Positions 7,563 to 11,743 of a stretch of 11,743 nt of DNA are shown in pieces; the first letter of the stretch is position 1; each line of letters begins with the position of its first letter. Source of the stretch: Pseudomonadota bacterium. GTDB taxonomy: Bacteria > Desulfobacterota > Desulfovibrionia > Desulfovibrionales > Desulfovibrionaceae. The position numbers were made by a program, and so were the translations under genes. The notes beneath the pieces are model-generated. The model saw only the letters and a list, made by a program, of their open reading frames with translations, made no database searches and had not been told where the DNA came from. The DNA lies in contig JAEZEM010000541.1 of the NCBI GenBank assembly GCA_023417745.1, forward strand, positions 1-11,743, written 5' to 3'.

Positions 7563-7594
7563 TCTTGACAGGGACATGGCGTCGATATATGTCC
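7563..7594 (+). promoter_or_regulatory. Possible upstream tetR promoter with inverted repeat
   Basis: TTGACA (7565-7570), a perfect -35 hexamer, is followed after 15 bases by TATATG (7586-7591). The spacing is short. GGACAT (7572-7577) and ATGTCC (7589-7594) form a perfect 6-bp inverted repeat with an 11-base gap across this element, which could be a protein-binding site. Evidence is motif only. Confidence 0.35.
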
Positions 7595-7598
7595 GCCC

Positions 7599-7613
7599 AT
7601 CCCGCGACGGGAT
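7599..7613 (+). terminator. Weak hairpin between gspE and tetR
   Basis: ATCCCG-CGA-CGGGAT is a 6-bp stem with a 3-base loop; two more pairs (CC/GG) form past one mismatch. TTGGTCTT follows. It may end the gspDE message, but the T-tract is poor. Confidence 0.35.
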
Positions 7614-7618
7614 TGGTC

Positions 7619-7646
7619 TTGACAGCTTGTGAACCGGTGTTAACTT
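7619..7646 (+). promoter_or_regulatory. Probable tetR promoter
   Basis: TTGACA (7619-7624) and TAACTT (7641-7646) are 16 bases apart. The -35 is perfect and the -10 is weak (3 of 6). The nine bases TCTTGACAG around this -35 also occur at 7563-7571. Initiation 7 bases after the -10 would fall on or beside ATG 7653. Confidence 0.5.
7629..7644. promoter_or_regulatory. Predicted TetR operator, copy 1 (tetR promoter)
   Basis: GTGAAC-CGGT-GTTAAC is an imperfect palindrome (5 of 6 half-site pairs match) lying between and over the -35 and -10 of the tetR promoter. The identical half-sites with the same 4-base gap recur at 8264-8279. TetR-family repressors commonly bind such short palindromes at their own promoter and at the target promoter, so the pair is a good operator candidate. 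Confidence 0.68.
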
Positions 7647-7652
7647 CCCCCC

Positions 7653-8246
7653 ATGGCTGAACGTCTGGAATCCCCCCTGCGCCGCGAACAGATCGCCGAA
7701 GCCGCCCTGGACATTATCGTGCGCCAGGGCATCGGTGCCGTGACCGTGCGCCGCGTGGCCGAAGCCGTCGGCATCTCGGCCGCCGCCCTCTATCGGCACT
7801 ACAAAAGCAAGGTCGACATCCTGGCCGCCATCATGGAAGAGCACCAGGAGTTCTTCATGGCCACGGTGCGCACGGCCAAGGCCGAGTCGACGAGTCCGCT
7901 CGACGCGCTCCGCCGGCTGTATCTCTCCTCCATGGTCATGGTCAGCCGCTATTGCGCCTTGCCCGTTGTTTTTTTGTCCGACGTGTTGTGGTTCGAGGAA
8001 CCGGAACTGCGTGCGCTCAAACTGCAACACCACAAAATGTTGCGGGACATCGTCGTGGATTTGATTATCGCAGGGCAGCAGGCCGGGGAAATCCGCACCG
8101 ATCTGCGGCCGGAAGAAATCGTGATCCATTTTCTCGGGCTCATCGCCATGCCGGCGCTTATCCAGGCACGTACGCCGGAAGATCTGGACATGCCCCGCCA
8201 GATCACGGCCAACTGGGAGTTGTTTGCCCATGCCGTCGCTCCATGA
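7653..8246 (+). CDS. TetR/AcrR-family transcriptional repressor
   Basis: This 197-residue regulator has an N-terminal TetR-type DNA-binding domain: residues about 11-57, with the helix-turn-helix VRRVAEAVGISAAALYRHYKSK. A helical ligand-binding and dimerisation domain fills the remainder (about 60-197), including SRYCALPVVFLSDVLWFEEPELR. Family members release DNA when they bind a small molecule, often the substrate of a nearby pump. ATG 7653 is the first usable start after an in-frame TAA at 7641-7643, and no Shine-Dalgarno precedes it (the bases before it are a C run), which suggests leaderless translation. Two matching palindromes flank the gene, pointing to self-repression and control of the downstream hydrolase-RND genes. 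The ligand is unknown. The second half of the gene is noticeably less GC-rich than its neighbours and holds a T7 run at 7969-7975. Confidence 0.9.
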   Translation: MAERLESPLRREQIAEAALDIIVRQGIGAVTVRRVAEAVGISAAALYRHYKSKVDILAAIMEEHQEFFMATVRTAKAESTSPLDALRRLYLSSMVMVSRYCALPVVFLSDVLWFEEPELRALKLQHHKMLRDIVVDLIIAGQQAGEIRTDLRPEEIVIHFLGLIAMPALIQARTPEDLDMPRQITANWELFAHAVAP

Positions 8247-8252
8247 TTTTTT

Positions 8253-8280
8253 TTGCCCCAAAAGTGAACGCTCGTTAACG
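8253..8280 (+). promoter_or_regulatory. Possible promoter of the hydrolase-RND operon
   Basis: A T8 run (8247-8254) directly follows the tetR stop. TTGCCC (8253-8258) and TTAACG (8275-8280) are 16 bases apart, a weak sigma70 match but in nearly the same position relative to the palindrome as the tetR promoter. The predicted start would be a few bases before ATG 8290. Confidence 0.35.
8264..8279. promoter_or_regulatory. Predicted TetR operator, copy 2 (hydrolase-RND operon)
   Basis: GTGAAC-GCTC-GTTAAC repeats both half-sites of 7629-7644 exactly, with the same gap but a different gap sequence; here the symmetry extends to GTGAACG-CT-CGTTAAC. It lies 10 bases before ATG 8290, in the only gap between tetR and the downstream genes, where a repressor of the efflux operon would be expected to bind. 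Confidence 0.68.
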
Positions 8281-8289
8281 CCCCACGCC

Positions 8290-9243
8290 ATGCCGCTCCA
8301 TCGTCTGACCCTGGGCCTTGCAGGCCTGGCCGCCCTGGCCGTGCTGGCCGGGCGGGCCGTCTCCGACGACGCCGCGCCAATGCCGGCCCGCCGCTCCCCG
8401 GTCGCCGTCCAGGACCACTACGCCGGGCGGCTGCCCGATACGCCGGAAACCGGGGAACTGGCCGTCTACGCCGGCGAGCCCGGCGAGCCGGTTCTGGACT
8501 GCGCCGCCCTGTCCCAGGGCCGGACCATGGTCGCCCTGGTCTTTGGCCAGTCCAACGCCTCCAACACCGTGGACCCGGGCTACCAATCCGTCCGGCCCGT
8601 TTACGCCTTTGCCGACGGCGCCTGCACCAAAGCCCGCGACGCCCTGCCCGGGGCCACCGGAACCAAGGGCAGCTCCTGGCCGCGCCTGGGTGACAAGCTC
8701 ATTGCCGGCGGCTTTTACGACGCCGTCATCTTCGCCAACATCGCCCGGGGCGGCTCCTCCATTCTCGAATGGGGACCGGGCGGCCGCCACAACGCCGTGC
8801 TCCTGGCCACCCTGGATGCCCTGGCCGAAGCCGGATTGCCGCCCACCCACGTGCTCTTGCACCAGGGCGAGGCCGACTGCGCCCTGGGCGTGGCCGCGCC
8901 CGACTACGCCGCCATGCTGGAGGCCGTCATCGCCCAGATCCGCGGCAAGGTCGGGCCGGAAACCGACGTCGTCGTGGCTCGGACCTCCCAGTATTTCGAC
9001 CTGGTCTGCGGCAACGCCGCCAATCCGGCCTGCTACAAAACCTGCCCGGCCTTGACCCAGGCGCAAACCGCTGCGGCCGCCCCGAATCGGCATGTCCTGT
9101 CCGGCCCGGACACCGACCGCCTCGTGCCCTTCGCCGACCGCAACGACGGCTACCATTTCACGGCCCAGGCCGCCGACCGCTTCGCCGAGGCATGGCTGCC
9201 TCTGCTGGCCCGAAGCGAGGCCGCCCCACACCGCCTGCAATGA
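8290..9243 (+). CDS. Exported SGNH-type hydrolase, sialate-O-acetylesterase-like
   Basis: This 317-residue protein has an N-terminal signal sequence (basic MPLHR, hydrophobic core to about residue 20, small residues at AGRAVS), so it should reach the periplasm or stay anchored in the membrane. The hydrolase signatures are VFGQSNASN (Ser88 as likely nucleophile), ARGGSSILEW (152-161), LLHQGEADC (189-197), as in sialate O-acetylesterase-type (SASA) enzymes, and NDGYHF with Asp286 and His289 completing the likely triad. Such enzymes remove acetyl or acyl esters from sugars; the real substrate is unknown. Several cysteines (71, 112, 197, 240, 248, 252) could form periplasmic disulfides. ATG 8290 is chosen because it opens the signal peptide; the frame is open from 8224 but would overlap tetR. 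No Shine-Dalgarno is visible. It precedes the RND adaptor by 70 bases and is probably co-transcribed. Confidence 0.8.
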   Translation: MPLHRLTLGLAGLAALAVLAGRAVSDDAAPMPARRSPVAVQDHYAGRLPDTPETGELAVYAGEPGEPVLDCAALSQGRTMVALVFGQSNASNTVDPGYQSVRPVYAFADGACTKARDALPGATGTKGSSWPRLGDKLIAGGFYDAVIFANIARGGSSILEWGPGGRHNAVLLATLDALAEAGLPPTHVLLHQGEADCALGVAAPDYAAMLEAVIAQIRGKVGPETDVVVARTSQYFDLVCGNAANPACYKTCPALTQAQTAAAAPNRHVLSGPDTDRLVPFADRNDGYHFTAQAADRFAEAWLPLLARSEAAPHRLQ

Positions 9244-9303
9244 ACCCGCAACCCTTTTCGCCCACAACCGGCCGTCGCCATGGACGCGACAGCCGCCTGT
9301 CCC

Positions 9304-9310
9304 GGAGGGA
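9304..9310 (+). promoter_or_regulatory. Ribosome binding site fixing the RND adaptor start
   Basis: GGAGGGA ends 3 bases before ATG 9314 (GGAGG spaced 5 bases). It picks the start that gives a lipoprotein signal peptide over the longer open frame from 9092. Confidence 0.85.
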
Positions 9311-9313
9311 ATC

Positions 9314-10582
9314 ATGACCGTTTCCATTTTTGCCAAGGCCGCGCGTTTAACCGTCGCCGTGTGCCTGCCTTTTGCCTTGGCCGCCGCCCTGTCCGGCTGC
9401 GCCACCGACAGCTCGGGCCAGGAGAACGCCGCCGCGCCGCCGCCGCCGGAAATCGTGGCCTACGCCGTCAAACAGGCCGACATTCCCCTGGAAATGGCCT
9501 TCATGGGCCAGACCGCCGGCTCCCGTGAGGTCGAGGTCCGGGCCAGGGTCGGCGGCATCCTGCTGCGCCGCGACTATGAGGAAGGCTCGCGCGTGCGCCA
9601 GGGCCAGCTCATGTTCGAGATCGACCCGGCCCCCTACCAGGCCGCCCTGGAACAGGCCAAGGGCGCCCTGGCCCAAGCCGAGGCCAGTCTGGCCCAGGCC
9701 AAGCGCGACGCCGAACGCATGGACAAGCTCTTTAAGGGCGACGTGGTGGCCCGCAAGGACTTCGACGATTCCCGGACCGCCGTGGAAACCGGGACCGCCG
9801 CCGTGGACGCGGCCAAGGGCAAGGTCCGCGAGGCCTCGCTCAATCTCGAATGGACCAAGGTCACGGCCCCCATTTCCGGCATGACCAGCAAGGAGACCCG
9901 CTCCGAGGGCAGCCTCGTCACCACCGGGTCCGACGGCAGCCTTTTAACCACCATGTCCCGGGTCGATCCCATCTACGTGAACTTCTCCATGTCCGGTCAG
10001 GAGATGATGAAGATTCGCAAGCTGCGGGCCGAGGGCAAGGTGGTCGTGGACGGCGGCGATTTCGCCGTGGGCCTGATCCTGCCAGACGGCTCGCGCTACC
10101 CCCAGGTCGGACGCATCAACTTCACCGACACCCAGGTCGACGCCGCCACCGGCGTGGTCAAGGTCCGGGCCGAATTCCAGAACCCCGACGGCGCGGTGCT
10201 GCCCGGCCAGTTCGTGCGGGTGCGCCTTGAGGGCGCGCGCTACAAGGACGTCCTGGCCGTGCCCCAGGGCGCGGTGCTCAACACCCAGATGGGGGCCATG
10301 GTCTGGACGCTGGACGACAAAAACCAGGTCGCCCCGCGCCCGGTGGTCCTCGGCGAGGCCGTGGGCAACGACTATCTCGTGGAACAGGGCCTTGGGGCCG
10401 GCGAACGCATCATTGCCGAAGGCGTCATCAAGGTGCGCCCGGGCCTGACCGTGCGCGTGCGCGGCGAGGAGCCCAAGCCGGCCCAGCCGGCCGCCGCTGC
10501 CCAGGCCGCCCCGGAAAAAGCCCCGGCCGCCGCCCAGAACGGCGAGCCCGCCAAGGCCGAGGCCAAGGAGAACCGTTCATGA
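9314..10582 (+). CDS. RND efflux periplasmic adaptor lipoprotein (AcrA/MexA family)
   Basis: This 422-residue membrane-fusion protein links an RND pump to an outer-membrane channel. It has a lipoprotein signal peptide with lipobox LSGC, so Cys29 is the predicted lipidated residue anchoring it to the inner membrane. The family's architecture follows: first lipoyl half at VEVRARVGGILLRRDYEEGSRVRQGQ (about 73-98), a helical hairpin at about 104-178 (Ala/Gln-rich heptads), second lipoyl half at LEWTKVTAPISGM (178-190), then the beta-barrel and membrane-proximal domains to about 385. The C-terminus is an Ala/Pro/Lys-rich tail (387-422) of low complexity. Its stop overlaps the pump's start codon (ATGA at 10579-10582), tying the two translationally. 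A TolC-type channel gene is not in view and may follow or be elsewhere. Confidence 0.94.
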   Translation: MTVSIFAKAARLTVAVCLPFALAAALSGCATDSSGQENAAAPPPPEIVAYAVKQADIPLEMAFMGQTAGSREVEVRARVGGILLRRDYEEGSRVRQGQLMFEIDPAPYQAALEQAKGALAQAEASLAQAKRDAERMDKLFKGDVVARKDFDDSRTAVETGTAAVDAAKGKVREASLNLEWTKVTAPISGMTSKETRSEGSLVTTGSDGSLLTTMSRVDPIYVNFSMSGQEMMKIRKLRAEGKVVVDGGDFAVGLILPDGSRYPQVGRINFTDTQVDAATGVVKVRAEFQNPDGAVLPGQFVRVRLEGARYKDVLAVPQGAVLNTQMGAMVWTLDDKNQVAPRPVVLGEAVGNDYLVEQGLGAGERIIAEGVIKVRPGLTVRVRGEEPKPAQPAAAAQAAPEKAPAAAQNGEPAKAEAKENRS

Positions 10583-11743
10583 TTTCACGCTTTTTCCTGG
10601 GCCGCCCGGTCTTTTCCATCGTCATCTCGCTGGTCATCGTGCTGGCGGGTCTGGCGGCCATCAGAAGCCTGCCCATCGCCCAGTTCCCGGACATCGTGCC
10701 GCCCGAGGTCAACGTCACGGCCGTCTATCCAGGGGCCAGCCCCGAAGTCATCGCCGCCACCGTGGCCGCTCCCCTGGAGCAGCAGATAAACGGCGTCGAC
10801 AACATGCTCTACATGCGCTCGACGAGTTCCGGCGACGGCACCCTGTCCATCACCGTGACCTTCGCCGTGGGCACCAACCCCGACCAGAATACGATCAACG
10901 TCAACAACCGGGTCCAGGCGGCCCAGACCACCCTGCCCGAGGAAGTCCGCCGCCAGGGCGTGACCGTCACCAAGAAGTCCTCCAACATCCTCCAGATCAT
11001 CGGCTTTGATTCGCCCACCGGCCGCTACGACGCGGTGTTTATCAGCAACTACGTGCTGGTCAACGTCATTGACGAGTTAAAGCGCCTGCCCGGCGTCGGC
11101 GACGCCTCCATCTTCGGGGCCAAGGACTATTCCATGCGCGTCTGGCTGCGGCCGGACAAGTTGGCCCAACTCAAGCTCACCCCCGCCGACGTGGCCGCCG
11201 CCATCAGCGAGCAAAACGCCCAGTTCGCGGCCGGCCGCATCGGAGCCGAGCCCACCAAGCCCGAAAGCCCGGTGGCGCTCAATTACATGGTCACCACCAA
11301 GGGCCGGCTCATCACCCCCGAGGAATTCGGCGACATTATCCTGCGCGCCTTGCCCGACGGATCGCTTTTGCGCTTGAAGGACGTGGCCCGTGTGGAACTC
11401 GGAGCCAAGGACTACAGCTCGATTTCCAAACGTAACGGCAGCCCCACGGTCAACGCCGCCATCTTCCTCGCCCCCGGAGCCAATGCCCTGGACACGGCTG
11501 AACGCGTCACGCAAAAGCTCAAGGAACTCTCGACCCGCTTCCCCGACGGCATCACCTATTCGGTGCCGCTGGACACCACCACCTTCGTGCGCGTCTCCAT
11601 TGAGGAAGTCATCCATACCCTGGTCGAGGCCATGATCCTGGTCTTCCTGGTGGTCTACCTCTTCCTGCAAAACTTCCGGGCCACGCTCATCCCCTGCCTG
11701 GCCGTGCCGGTCTCCATCATCGGCACCTTCGCCGGCATGCAGG
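10579..11743 (+). CDS. RND efflux pump inner-membrane subunit, AcrB/HAE1 type (3' end outside window)
   Basis: 388 residues are visible, cut at the window end; the family is usually a little over 1000. The start MISRFFLGRPVFSIVISLVI is typical of hydrophobe/amphiphile efflux-1 pumps: first membrane helix at about 10-28, then LPIAQFPDIVPPEVNVTAVYPGASPEV and the periplasmic porter domain, with NVNNRVQAA, LPGVGDASIFG and the docking region. The second helix region starts near 340 (IEEVIHTLVEAMILVFLVVYLFLQ). The proton-relay acidic residues of helix 4 lie outside. AAGGAG (10565-10570) precedes ATG 10579 by 8 bases. The HAE1-like N-terminus points to organic substrates (drugs, detergents, solvents) rather than a heavy-metal (CusA-type) pump, though specificity cannot be fixed. 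Predicted repression by the neighbouring TetR protein. Confidence 0.95.
   Translation, partial: MISRFFLGRPVFSIVISLVIVLAGLAAIRSLPIAQFPDIVPPEVNVTAVYPGASPEVIAATVAAPLEQQINGVDNMLYMRSTSSGDGTLSITVTFAVGTNPDQNTINVNNRVQAAQTTLPEEVRRQGVTVTKKSSNILQIIGFDSPTGRYDAVFISNYVLVNVIDELKRLPGVGDASIFGAKDYSMRVWLRPDKLAQLKLTPADVAAAISEQNAQFAAGRIGAEPTKPESPVALNYMVTTKGRLITPEEFGDIILRALPDGSLLRLKDVARVELGAKDYSSISKRNGSPTVNAAIFLAPGANALDTAERVTQKLKELSTRFPDGITYSVPLDTTTFVRVSIEEVIHTLVEAMILVFLVVYLFLQNFRATLIPCLAVPVSIIGTFAGMQ

Noticed and set aside
8216..8254. T8 run after tetR as an intrinsic terminator
   Set aside because: Only a 4-bp stem (TGGG/CCCA) can be drawn upstream, so no stable hairpin precedes the T run; it more likely belongs to the promoter region.
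8224..8289. Earlier start of the hydrolase overlapping tetR
   Set aside because: It would place 22 residues before an evident signal peptide and run through the operator palindrome.
9092..9313. Earlier start of the RND adaptor
   Set aside because: It overlaps the hydrolase gene in another frame and would hide the lipoprotein signal; GGAGG before 9314 decides the start.

Overview
The window is GC-rich (G/C strongly favoured at third codon positions) and every supported gene lies on the + strand. The porin at 1959-3386 looks like the 'outer membrane homotrimeric porin' family, which I know mainly from Desulfovibrio and relatives. With the general composition this suggests a deltaproteobacterial sulfate reducer of the Desulfovibrionaceae (for example the Solidesulfovibrio/Desulfovibrio magneticus type). 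That assignment is inference; no rRNA or other marker gene is present. I found no tRNA, rRNA, CRISPR array, insertion sequence or attachment site.

Layout. (1) 1-1761 is a probable metal-transport operon: the C-terminal part of a heavy-metal P-type ATPase, an overlapping small membrane protein with an HMA-like N-terminal domain, and a stand-alone HD-GYP cyclic-di-GMP phosphodiesterase. (2) 1762-1958 is a regulatory gap with a good Fur-box candidate at 1864-1878, followed by the porin with its own strong ribosome binding site. (3) 3387-3687 is non-coding and contains two hairpins, one with a perfect 15-bp stem that looks like the porin terminator. (4) 3688-7552 is gspD-gspE, the outer-membrane secretin and cytoplasmic ATPase of a type II secretion system, only one base apart. 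No gspF or pseudopilin gene follows. (5) 7553-11743 is a TetR-type regulator, a secreted SGNH/sialate-O-acetylesterase-like hydrolase, an RND adaptor lipoprotein and the start of an RND inner-membrane pump (cut by the window end).

The most informative observation is regulatory. The same 16-bp imperfect palindrome, GTGAAC-N4-GTTAAC, occurs just before tetR (7629-7644) and just before the hydrolase gene (8264-8279). Both half-sites are identical in the two copies, and each copy lies 8-10 bases upstream of a start codon that lacks a Shine-Dalgarno sequence. This predicts that the TetR protein represses both itself and the hydrolase-adaptor-pump operon, and that both transcripts may be leaderless or nearly so. 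The unusual partner is the exported esterase-like hydrolase placed first in the efflux operon. I see no clearly unprecedented system; the hydrolase-plus-pump operon with paired operators is the best candidate for follow-up.
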